Assembly (NCBI GenBank): GCA_021811425.1
Contig: JAJZPA010000003.1
Location: forward strand, 1-46,583
Direction: 5' to 3'
Length of the DNA: 46,583 nt
Source of the DNA: Bacillota bacterium
GTDB lineage: Bacteria > Bacillota > Desulfitobacteriia > Desulfitobacteriales > Desulfitobacteriaceae
Shown here: one piece after another, positions 15,261-22,448 of the stretch
How positions within the stretch are numbered: the stretch's first letter is position 1
Layout: each line of letters starts with the position of its first letter
The notes under the pieces: generated by a model
Told to the model about the DNA's origin: nothing
What the model saw: only the letters and a program-made list of their open reading frames with translations
Databases searched by the model: none
Program-made: the position numbers and the translations under genes

Positions 15261-15559
15261 CATCCGGCATCCAGCCATCCATGGCGATGCTCTAATCTCA
15301 AACGTCCTGTTTGAGTCATGGCAGCGCTCTAATCTCAAACGTCCTGTTTGAGTCGGCGGCGAAGGCGGCCGCCAAGTTGCACTTATGCCACCCAAAATTA
15401 CTTTCTGAAGGGTATCATAAAGGCCGGGTACTGCGACCCGGCCTTTACGTTACCCTTCAATTTCGTTTGGACAGCGCTGCACTAGGCACCTCCTGTGCCG
15501 TCGGCAGCGCTCAATGTCCATCCGGGACAGCGCTGCACTAGGCACCTCCTGTGCCGTCG
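15252..15559 (-). repeat. Modular array of small hairpins with GGA in every minus-strand loop
   Basis: Six units each start with an AGCGCT-like hexamer and continue into a hairpin whose loop contains TCC on the plus strand. Stem pairs are TGCC/GGCA (15258-15269), CTCAAAC/GTTTGAG (15297-15315 and 15334-15352), GGCAC/GTGCC (15485-15499 and 15541-15555) and TGTCC/GGACA (15515-15529). Two 29-bp and two 34-bp direct repeats lie within (15289-15317 and 15326-15354; 15470-15503 and 15526-15559). The stems differ while the loops are conserved, which points to RNA structure. An extra hairpin GCCAT/ATGGC is at about 15274-15285. Confidence 0.65.
15408..15457. terminator. Two-tier hairpin, likely bidirectional terminator
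   Basis: An inner 11-bp stem (15419-15429 with 15436-15446) is nested in an outer 7-bp stem (15408-15414 with 15451-15457). The A/T ends of the inner stem can serve either strand. It lies between two convergent genes, inside the hairpin array. Confidence 0.55.
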
Positions 15560-16488
15560 CCTTGGGGATGGTCGATTGGCACATCCGCGATCTCTGGGTA
15601 GGCTTGGATTTGCAGTTTCGGTTGGGTTACGTGATGCAGTAGCTTGTTGCCCAACAACAGTACTGCGATCAAGAATAAGATGATCCACGTTGTGGCGAGA
15701 AGATAGAAAGCTGCTTTGAATTCGATGAAGATGTGGGGAATTAGAAGCATTTTGACGAGACCTCCAATTGGGTGTGTAAGCAAGAATATTCCGCTAACGA
15801 GCAGGGGTTGGTGGATAAGGTAAATCGCTAACGAGTGTTTGCTAAGGCTTTCGACAAGCCGACCCAAACGGCTCGGTGGAATGAGCGTCCTTTTTTCTCC
15901 CTCAGTATCAGGTTTATATTCCGTCGCCAAGTGTTCATAGTATTTGAAAAAGAGGACTCCCAGTATGGTTGCGGAAAGATAGGGAAAAAGGGGATAGTAG
16001 TCGATTGAGCTAAACTCGCGGTAGGTCAATCCGAAAGGGAGGAGCCAGGTAGGGGAGACAGTTGTACGGAGTGCCGCCCAATACCCACCTGCGCCTATTC
16101 CGCTGGCGATGAAAAGGAGAAGCAGAGGTGGTAGACGTAAAAGATAAGGGGAGAGGAGCATGCCCATTCCGAGTAAATGTAAAATGCCAAAGCGAACAAA
16201 CTCATCTGGCATCCATAAATAAGTCACGAGGGTAATCACCCCTCCCCAGGCCAAAACCTGAAGTCCGCGCTTCAAGGGGTTTTTGCTCAGTCCAGCGGAA
16301 AAGCCAGAAAGGATGATAAAGAGGAGGGCGGAGGCTTTACCGATACTGAACCATAGTGGATGATGGTAATCTATAGGGACGTGAGCATACTCCTTGAGAT
16401 CATAAGCCATATGGTAGAGAATCATCAGTAGGATGGCTGAGGCTCGTAACCTGTCGATCCATGGCAGGCGTGGCAGACGCTTTGGCAT
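15538..16488 (-). CDS. DUF1624 / heparan-alpha-glucosaminide N-acetyltransferase-like membrane protein
   Basis: Starting at 16488 (MPKRLPRLPWIDRLRA, with AAGGAG just upstream), the protein has 316 residues and about eight transmembrane helices. The N-terminal IDRLRASAILLMILYHMAYD carries the conserved Arg and His of the HGSNAT catalytic family, and LFIILSGFSAGLS follows. SLAIYLIHQPLLV near residue 240 resembles acyltransferase-3 proteins. It probably moves acetyl or other acyl groups across the membrane onto glycans. The last codons and the stop (DGTGGA-stop) come from a unit of the hairpin array, so the native C-terminus appears replaced. The longer frame up to 16563 runs through repeat copy C and is not used. 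Confidence 0.78.
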   Translation of the reverse strand: MPKRLPRLPWIDRLRASAILLMILYHMAYDLKEYAHVPIDYHHPLWFSIGKASALLFIILSGFSAGLSKNPLKRGLQVLAWGGVITLVTYLWMPDEFVRFGILHLLGMGMLLSPYLLRLPPLLLLFIASGIGAGGYWAALRTTVSPTWLLPFGLTYREFSSIDYYPLFPYLSATILGVLFFKYYEHLATEYKPDTEGEKRTLIPPSRLGRLVESLSKHSLAIYLIHQPLLVSGIFLLTHPIGGLVKMLLIPHIFIEFKAAFYLLATTWIILFLIAVLLLGNKLLHHVTQPKLQIQAYPEIADVPIDHPQGDGTGGA

Positions 16489-16519
16489 AGTGGCTCCTTG
16501 ATTTTGACAAATTCCTTGT

Positions 16520-16595
16520 TTATACCAGTCGGAAAGTATATCTTTGTGGTGGCATAAATGCAACTAAGGCTTCCGCCTGCGCTGAGTTTTCTTTA
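16520..16595 (+). repeat. Interspersed repeat, copy C (degenerate)
   Basis: It begins TATACCAGTCGGAAAGTATA and ends GCTGAGTTTTCTTTACC, matching both ends of copy A, but has lost part of the GC-rich centre. The opening dyad TATAC/GTATA is kept. It lies just upstream of the DUF1624 gene. Confidence 0.6.
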
Positions 16596-16599
16596 CCTA

Positions 16600-17016
16600 T
16601 TTTCCCCGCTGATTGCTGGTTTAAACATACTGTTATAGTGGAGATAGGCGATGAAATTAATTAACTAAATTTTCGGTAAATTATTGTATAATTTGAACAT
16701 AGTTATTATACTAATTTTTTGATAAGCTCATGATGAAGGCACAGACTATTTAAAATATTCATTTTTCGGATAAAACCTTTAACGTGAGGATAAAAGAGTA
16801 GAGGAGAAAGATATGGTATAGAAAAAAGGTGGGCAATGCGTTGGAGCGACAAGCTGCAAGATACCTTGATTGTGTGTGCCCTATATTCATGGGAGGGGGG
16901 GATAATAAATCGGGACATCCAGTGGCATACCCGTATCGCTCGGGTTGTTGCCGTTCTCTACTGCTAAGTGTGGGGTCGTTGGTTGCCCTAAATAAGAGAC
17001 CTAAGGAGGACGTTAT
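16600..17016 (+). promoter_or_regulatory. Long leader of the pyrimidine operon with paired segments
   Basis: No gene is seen in this 420-bp stretch. A TATAAT at 16687-16692 is a possible -10 box with a poor -35. From 16831 the DNA is GC-richer and structured. GGGCA (16831-16835) can pair with TGCCC (16877-16881). GGCA-TA-CCCG (16924-16933) can pair with CGGG-TTGT-TGCC (16941-16952). The RBS AAGGAGGA at about 17003-17010 ends the leader. It does not match a riboswitch class I can recall, but a regulatory leader RNA is plausible. Confidence 0.4.
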
Positions 17017-18498
17017 ATGGCTGTAAGTGAGCAAATTGATTTAATGGCAGATGTTTCGGGAAGTAGTTTGTATAATCCGGATTTAGCCCCAGTGCAAATT
17101 AAGAACCGCAATTGGAACACGTATAATTATGCGGCCCTCTGGATTGGGATGGCTCATTGTATTCCTACTTATATGCTGGCATCAGGATTAATTTCTCTAG
17201 GGATGAATTGGAAACAGGCCATTTTCACGATCACGTTGGGTAATCTCATTGTCTTGATCCCTATCTTGCTAAACGCCCATCCCGGAACGAAATATGGCAT
17301 TCCTTTTCCGGTCTTGGCGCGAGCGTCTTTCGGGACCAAAGGGGCTAATATTCCCGCCATACTCCGGGCCGGGGTAGCGTGCGGATGGTTCGGGATTAAC
17401 ACTTTTATCGGGGGAGCGGCTCTGAATAACTTTATGACAGTGCTTTTTCCCGCATGGAAAAACCTCGGGGGTAGTTTCAACATCGCCGGGTTAACTTTAC
17501 CAGGCTTAATTACCTTTTTAGCTTTCTGGGGGATTCACATTTTCATTATTTACAGAGGAATGAATGCGATCCGCATCTTCGAAAACTGGGCAGCCCCTCT
17601 CGTTTTGATCATGGCAATTATGCTGTTAGTGTACGTCGTAAGTAAAGCCGGTTTGGGTCCGATTTTGTCTGACCCTGGTAAGCTTACTAATTTCAAGGAT
17701 TTCTTACCAGTCTTTGTACCTTCCCTTACTGGGATGATCGCTTTTTGGGCGACGTTATCCCTTAATATTCCAGATTTTACCCGGTTCAGCAAGGGTCAGA
17801 AAGAGCAGATTATCGGGCAGACCGTCGGATTAGTTCCCACGATGACGATTTTCTCCTCGATCGGAGTCATTATTACCTCCGCGACTCTTGTCCTTTATGG
17901 GAAGGCTATGTGGGATCCCAGTGAAATTCTACTCAAGTTTTCCAATCCCTTTGTATTGCTTTTCTCTTTGTTTGGGATTCTGGTTGCATCGGTTTCGGTG
18001 AATATTGCGGCTAATATAGTGTCACCGGCAAATGACTTTTCTAATTTGTCTCCTAAACATATTTCTTTTAAAACGGGCGGGTTGATTACTGGTCTGATTG
18101 GAATTGTTATGATGCCATGGAAACTAATGTCCAATGCCGGTGATTATATCTTTAACTGGCTGGGTGTCTACTCCGGATTTCTTGGTCCCATTGCCGCCAT
18201 TTTAATCGTCGACTACTTCATTTTGCGTAAAAAGAAATTAATCTTGGAAGATCTCTATAATGATCAAAGCGGAGAGTACACTTATAGCAATGGGTTTAAT
18301 TTTGCTAGCATTATTGCGCTGGCTCTCGGGATTGTGGTAGCCCTGATAGGTAAGGTTGTCCCCTCGCTTTCCTGGTTGTTTAGTTATGCTTGGTTTGTTG
18401 GGTTTTTCGTCTCAGGGATTGCCTACTATATTTTAATGAAATCCGCTCCGGTAGCCTTTAATGTTGGCGCTGAGTTAAAAAACACGTATTCAGCTTGA
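17017..18498 (+). CDS. NCS1 family nucleobase (uracil/allantoin-type) permease
   Basis: A 493-residue protein with twelve hydrophobic helices. Family signatures are the N-terminal NRNWNTYNYAALWIGMAHCI, PGTKYGIPFPVLARASFGTKG before helix 3, GWFGINTFIGG, and NIPDFTRFSKGQ after helix 6, as in PucI and Mhp1. These sodium- or proton-coupled symporters import uracil, cytosine, allantoin or hydantoins. The start has AAGGAGGA 6 nt upstream. It is the first gene of a six-gene same-strand cluster for reductive pyrimidine degradation, so uracil, thymine or dihydropyrimidines are the likely cargo. It is followed by a strong hairpin at 18569-18590, which may lower readthrough or stabilise the mRNA. Confidence 0.9.
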   Translation: MAVSEQIDLMADVSGSSLYNPDLAPVQIKNRNWNTYNYAALWIGMAHCIPTYMLASGLISLGMNWKQAIFTITLGNLIVLIPILLNAHPGTKYGIPFPVLARASFGTKGANIPAILRAGVACGWFGINTFIGGAALNNFMTVLFPAWKNLGGSFNIAGLTLPGLITFLAFWGIHIFIIYRGMNAIRIFENWAAPLVLIMAIMLLVYVVSKAGLGPILSDPGKLTNFKDFLPVFVPSLTGMIAFWATLSLNIPDFTRFSKGQKEQIIGQTVGLVPTMTIFSSIGVIITSATLVLYGKAMWDPSEILLKFSNPFVLLFSLFGILVASVSVNIAANIVSPANDFSNLSPKHISFKTGGLITGLIGIVMMPWKLMSNAGDYIFNWLGVYSGFLGPIAAILIVDYFILRKKKLILEDLYNDQSGEYTYSNGFNFASIIALALGIVVALIGKVVPSLSWLFSYAWFVGFFVSGIAYYILMKSAPVAFNVGAELKNTYSA

Positions 18499-18568
18499 AG
18501 ATAAGTAAATTGCTTATCCTGCTCTAGGATAGCGGACACAAAGGAAAAATGAGGTAAACGAGGATCAA

Positions 18569-18590
18569 GAGGCGTGGGTGCCCACGCCTC
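18569..18590 (+). other. Intercistronic hairpin between permease and hydrolase
   Basis: A perfect 10-bp GC-rich stem (18569-18578 with 18581-18590) has only 2 nt between the arms and no T-run. A second imperfect stem follows (GTCCT-CC with GG-AGGAC, about 18594-18622). Likely an mRNA processing or stability element, or a partial attenuator. Confidence 0.5.
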
Positions 18591-18669
18591 CAAGTCCTAC
18601 CGTTTAGGCAGTGGCAGGACAAAGTTTCGGACTGGGAATTCCCAGAAAATATTGAGGGAGGTATCAGAT

Positions 18670-19509
18670 ATGATTGTCAGAAGTGCTCTGATCCAGGCCA
18701 AGGCCAACATGCCAAAAGATGAAGCGATTAGCAAACACATCCGGTTAATTGATGAAGCGGCTAAACAGGGATCTAAAATCACGTGTTTACAGGAAATATT
18801 TTTTGGTCCTTACTTTGCACAACAGCAGGATCCAAAATGGTATAACACTGCGGAGAAGATTCCTGGGCCAACAACTGAGATCATGCAGGAACTTGCGCGA
18901 AAGCATCAAATGGTTCTGATCGTTCCTATCTATGAAGTGGCTATGACAGGAGTCTATTATAACACGGCTGTTGTTATTGATGCTGATGGGAAAATTCTTG
19001 GCATCTATCGGAAAAATCATATTCCTCAGGTTAAAGAATTCTGGGAGAAATTCTACTTTAAACCAGGAAACTTAGGATACCCCGTTTTTGAGACGGCATA
19101 TGGCAAAGTCGGTGTTTACATTTGCTATGATAGGCATTTCCCAGAGGGGGCACGTTTGCTCGGACTAAATGGTGCTGAAATCGTCTACAACCCGTCGGCC
19201 ACAATCGAGAGTCTGTCAAAGTATCTATGGTTTCTTGAACAGCGGGGCCATGCCGTGGCCAATGGCTATTTCGTTGGCGCTGTCAATAGAGTTGGTGTCG
19301 AAGAAGGCTTTGGAGCAGGGAAGTTCTTCGGTTCGAGTTATTTCTGTGATCCTAAGGGGAACATTTTGGCCCAAGGGGGCGACATGGATGACGAAGTGGT
19401 AGTGGCCGACCTCGAATTAGATATGATCAAGGAGACTCGGGATTTATGGCAGTTTTATCGTGATCGGAGACCGGAGACCTATAGTGATTTATTGAAGCTG
19501 TTACCCTAA
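18670..19509 (+). CDS. Beta-ureidopropionase (N-carbamoyl-beta-alanine amidohydrolase), nitrilase superfamily
   Basis: Starting at 18670 (MIVRSALIQAKANM, with GGGAGG 8 nt upstream) the protein has 279 residues. The nitrilase triad is visible: E42 in CLQEIFFGPY, K115 in YRKNHIP and C152 in YICYDRHFPEG. The family hydrolyses a C-N bond. The CLQEIFFGPYF and HIPQVKEFWEKFYF signatures fit the beta-ureidopropionase branch, which converts N-carbamoyl-beta-alanine to beta-alanine, carbon dioxide and ammonium in the cytoplasm. Its position directly before dihydropyrimidinase supports this. The open frame extends 32 codons upstream through the intercistronic hairpin region and is not the likely start. 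Confidence 0.92.
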   Translation: MIVRSALIQAKANMPKDEAISKHIRLIDEAAKQGSKITCLQEIFFGPYFAQQQDPKWYNTAEKIPGPTTEIMQELARKHQMVLIVPIYEVAMTGVYYNTAVVIDADGKILGIYRKNHIPQVKEFWEKFYFKPGNLGYPVFETAYGKVGVYICYDRHFPEGARLLGLNGAEIVYNPSATIESLSKYLWFLEQRGHAVANGYFVGAVNRVGVEEGFGAGKFFGSSYFCDPKGNILAQGGDMDDEVVVADLELDMIKETRDLWQFYRDRRPETYSDLLKLLP

Positions 19510-19583
19510 GAAAGAGTGTACCCCAACAGAGCGTGTACCCCAACATTACACCCAATTCATACATTGAAAGGGTGGGAAAACAA

Positions 19584-20972
19584 ATGGAAACATATGATCT
19601 ATTGGTGAGCAATGGTATTCTTGTGACAGCTGCAGATACTTATCAGGCCGATGTGGCCATCATGAACGGCAAAATTGCTTTAATCGGCCAGAAGTTAAAT
19701 GTGCCGGCGAAGACTGTCCTAAACGCTACGGGAAAATATCTTCTCCCTGGTGGCATCGATGTGCATACTCATTTGGATATGCCATTTGGAGGCACGGTTT
19801 CCAGCGATGATTTTGCTTCCGGCACCATCGCAGCTGCCAGCGGTGGTACCACGACGATAGTGGATTTTGCCATCCAGGCCAAAGGACAGACATTGGCTGA
19901 AACGGCTGAAACGTGGCATAGAAAAGCCGATGGAAAAGCTGTGATTGATTATGGTCTGCACATTGCAATGACAGATGTGGATGACAAAATTGTCGCTGAA
20001 ATGGCGGAAATGATTGCGAAAGGATATCCAAGTTTTAAGTTGTTCATGACCTACGATGGGTTGCGGGTGAATGATGATGTCTTGATGAAAACGTTGTTGC
20101 AAACCAAGGAACATAGTGGCTTGGTGAGTGTGCATGCTGAAAATTACTATGTGATTGACTATCTGATTAAAGAGTTTCTAGACCAAGGTAAGAGCGAACC
20201 GAAATATCACGCATTAAGCCGACCGCCCCTCGCAGAAGCGGAAGCGACCGGGCGGGCTATCAAACTGGCAAAATTAGTGAATGCTCCCCTTTATGTGGTG
20301 CATTTGAGTTGCCAGGAAGCCTTGGAAGAGGTAGTCCGGGCCAGGGATGAAGGTTTTCCAATTATGGCGGAAACCTGCCCACAATATTTGTTATTATCGG
20401 AAGACAATTACGAGGAATCAGATTTCCAGGGCGCCAAGTATGTCATGTCACCTCCCCTCCGTTCAAAAGCAAACCATCCCGTTCTCTGGCAAGCCTTGGC
20501 ACAGGGAAAATTGCAGGTTGTCGCTACGGACCATTGTCCATTCTTCTTTAAAGGGCAAAAGGATATGGGACGGAATTTTTTCGGAAAGATTCCGAATGGA
20601 GCTCCGGGTATTGAGGCTAGATTGAGCCTGTTGCATACTTATGGGGTAGGAACTAATGTACTGAGCCTGCAGAAGTTTGTGGAGCTGACTTCAACCAACC
20701 CGGCGAAAGTTTTCGGGTTGTACCCGGAAAAAGGGACGATTGCTGTCGGTAGTGATGCGGATCTGGTTGTTTTCGATCCTCATATGGAGAGAACGATTAG
20801 CAAGGAGATTCTACATGAAAATGTGGATTATACGCCTTATGAAGGTTTTAAAGTAAAAGGCTATCCGGTTGCAACGATTGCTCGGGGGCAGGTCATTGTG
20901 GAAAACAGCAAGTTTATTGGAAAAAGAGGAGAAGGACGCTTTATTAAGAGGAAGGCCCCCATATTCGTATAG
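19584..20972 (+). CDS. hydA: Dihydropyrimidinase / D-hydantoinase
   Basis: A 462-residue cyclic amidohydrolase. Metal-binding residues are evident: H61 and H63 in DVHTHLDM, the carbamylated lysine K152 in SFKLFMTYDG, and histidines in VHAEN and VVHLSC, with the catalytic aspartate in ATDHCPFF. It opens the ring of 5,6-dihydrouracil to N-carbamoyl-beta-alanine. The start METYDLLVSNG at 19584 has GGGTGGG about 7 nt upstream; earlier in-frame ATGs lack an RBS. Length and motif spacing are normal for the family. It sits 75 bp after the beta-ureidopropionase gene. A short direct repeat (GTGTACCCCAACA twice, about 19516-19544) lies in the gap. Confidence 0.93.
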   Translation: METYDLLVSNGILVTAADTYQADVAIMNGKIALIGQKLNVPAKTVLNATGKYLLPGGIDVHTHLDMPFGGTVSSDDFASGTIAAASGGTTTIVDFAIQAKGQTLAETAETWHRKADGKAVIDYGLHIAMTDVDDKIVAEMAEMIAKGYPSFKLFMTYDGLRVNDDVLMKTLLQTKEHSGLVSVHAENYYVIDYLIKEFLDQGKSEPKYHALSRPPLAEAEATGRAIKLAKLVNAPLYVVHLSCQEALEEVVRARDEGFPIMAETCPQYLLLSEDNYEESDFQGAKYVMSPPLRSKANHPVLWQALAQGKLQVVATDHCPFFFKGQKDMGRNFFGKIPNGAPGIEARLSLLHTYGVGTNVLSLQKFVELTSTNPAKVFGLYPEKGTIAVGSDADLVVFDPHMERTISKEILHENVDYTPYEGFKVKGYPVATIARGQVIVENSKFIGKRGEGRFIKRKAPIFV

Positions 20973-21036
20973 CACTGTGGGTGGATGAAGAAAAAGCGGA
21001 TCTTTTGATTCCAAGCCATTGATGCCTAGACTTAAC

Positions 21037-21072
21037 GGTTGGGCCGCTACCGTTGGTGACGGCCTAACAACC
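21037..21072 (+). other. Intercistronic hairpin before preA
   Basis: GGTTG-GGCCG (21037-21046) pairs with CGGCC-taa-CAACC (21060-21072). There is no T-run. Like the element at 18569, it lies between cistrons of the pyrimidine operon and may set relative expression. Confidence 0.45.
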
Positions 21073-21146
21073 GCCAGCTTTGCTTTTCCCTTGATGACTT
21101 CGGGGTATCCAGAAAAGCAGAATACCGCTGAGGAGGAGACAGATTT

Positions 21147-22379
21147 ATGGTAGCACCGGCCAACAAGATTGATTTACGGACTGAGTTTTGTGGTCTGATA
21201 TTTCCCAATCCGTTTGTCCTAGCTTCTGCTCCACCCACTGCCAGTGGAGCGATGATTAAAAAAGCCTTTAAGTTGGGTTGGGGTGGTGCGGTCATTAAGA
21301 CCTTGAAGCCTGACGATATGCAAATCGTTGATGTCACTCCGCGCTTCGCTACTTTGAAAAGCAGCCATGGAGAAACGATTGGTTTTGAGAACATGGAATT
21401 GGTGACGAAGCGACCGCTCGGGATCTGGCTGAAGGAAATTCGCGAAATTAAGAGCGAGTTTCCGGATAGAGTCCTTATCGCCAGTATCATGGCAGATATC
21501 AAAAAAGAATCTTGGCAGAACTTAGCGAAAGCCGCAGAGGGTGCAGGTGCCGATGCCATCGAACTGAATCTTTCTTGCCCTCATGGGATGCCCGAGAGGG
21601 GAATAGGGGCGGCTGTAGGCCAAAAACCCGAACTCACGAAACTGATCACTTCTTGGGTCACGGAAGTGGCCGAGGTACCTGTGTTTATTAAACTCACACC
21701 TAACGTGACGGATATCGAACCCATTGCGGAGGCTGCGCTGGAAGGTGGGGCGGATGCATTGTCCGCCATCAATACGGTGGAATCCATGATGGGTGTAGAT
21801 CTCGATACTTTTGTTCCTATGCCATCCGTAGACGGAAGTTCTTCCTATGGCGGCTATTCCGGAATGGCGGTGAAACCGATTGGCCTGAGGGTCGTTTCCC
21901 AACTAGCGAAATGGGGCCAGTTGCCCATTTCTGGAATTGGAGGTATCAGTCATTGGGAACATGCTGTGGAATATATGTTGGTGGGCGCCAGCAATGTCCA
22001 AATCTGCACTGCAGTCATGCTCAAAGGGTACGGAATTATCCATGACTTAATCAAAGGCCTGGAGCAGTATTTAGAGAAGAAAAGCTTTACTTCCGTAAAA
22101 GAAATCATCGGCTTGTCCTTGCCCAAAATTATTGCCCATTCCAGCCTGGACAGAAGTAAAGCGATGATGGCACAGGTAAATCAGGAGTGGTGTACCGGCT
22201 GTAATCTTTGTGTAACGGTCTGTGAGGATGCGGGCTATGCAGCTATTTCGGGTGGACCAAACAAAACGATATATATCGATTCGAAAAAATGTGACGGATG
22301 TTCCCTCTGCACCCATGTATGCAGGCGGAAGGCTTTGAACATGGTTGTTAATCCGGTGAGAAAGGAGATTCGGGGGTAG
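21147..22379 (+). CDS. preA: Dihydropyrimidine dehydrogenase iron-sulfur/FMN subunit PreA
   Basis: A 410-residue protein. An FMN-binding TIM barrel of the dihydroorotate dehydrogenase type covers residues about 5-310. It contains NPFVLASAPPTASG, the active-site C144 in LNLSCPHGMPERG, and FIKLTPNVTD. A C-terminal ferredoxin module has two 4Fe-4S motifs, C349/352/355/359 and C382/385/388/392. In PreTA complexes PreA reduces uracil or thymine with electrons passed from NAD(P)H via the FAD subunit PreT. No PreT is encoded in the window. The ATG follows GAGGAGGAG. It is the fourth gene of the pyrimidine operon. Confidence 0.92.
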   Translation: MVAPANKIDLRTEFCGLIFPNPFVLASAPPTASGAMIKKAFKLGWGGAVIKTLKPDDMQIVDVTPRFATLKSSHGETIGFENMELVTKRPLGIWLKEIREIKSEFPDRVLIASIMADIKKESWQNLAKAAEGAGADAIELNLSCPHGMPERGIGAAVGQKPELTKLITSWVTEVAEVPVFIKLTPNVTDIEPIAEAALEGGADALSAINTVESMMGVDLDTFVPMPSVDGSSSYGGYSGMAVKPIGLRVVSQLAKWGQLPISGIGGISHWEHAVEYMLVGASNVQICTAVMLKGYGIIHDLIKGLEQYLEKKSFTSVKEIIGLSLPKIIAHSSLDRSKAMMAQVNQEWCTGCNLCVTVCEDAGYAAISGGPNKTIYIDSKKCDGCSLCTHVCRRKALNMVVNPVRKEIRG

Positions 22380-22448
22380 GGTGAATTGCTTGCGGAAATA
22401 ATCAACGAGAAAATGCGGTGGCGTATGAATAAAGGGAGGGCAAAAAAG

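Noticed and set aside
16489-16563. Extension of the DUF1624 gene to 16563
   Set aside because: The extra codons run through degenerate repeat copy C. AAGGAG directly precedes the ATG at 16488.
16924-16942. Sigma-54 promoter (TGGCA...GC) before the permease
   Set aside because: The GG and GC elements are not at the required 10-nt spacing, and no sigma-54 activator is encoded nearby.
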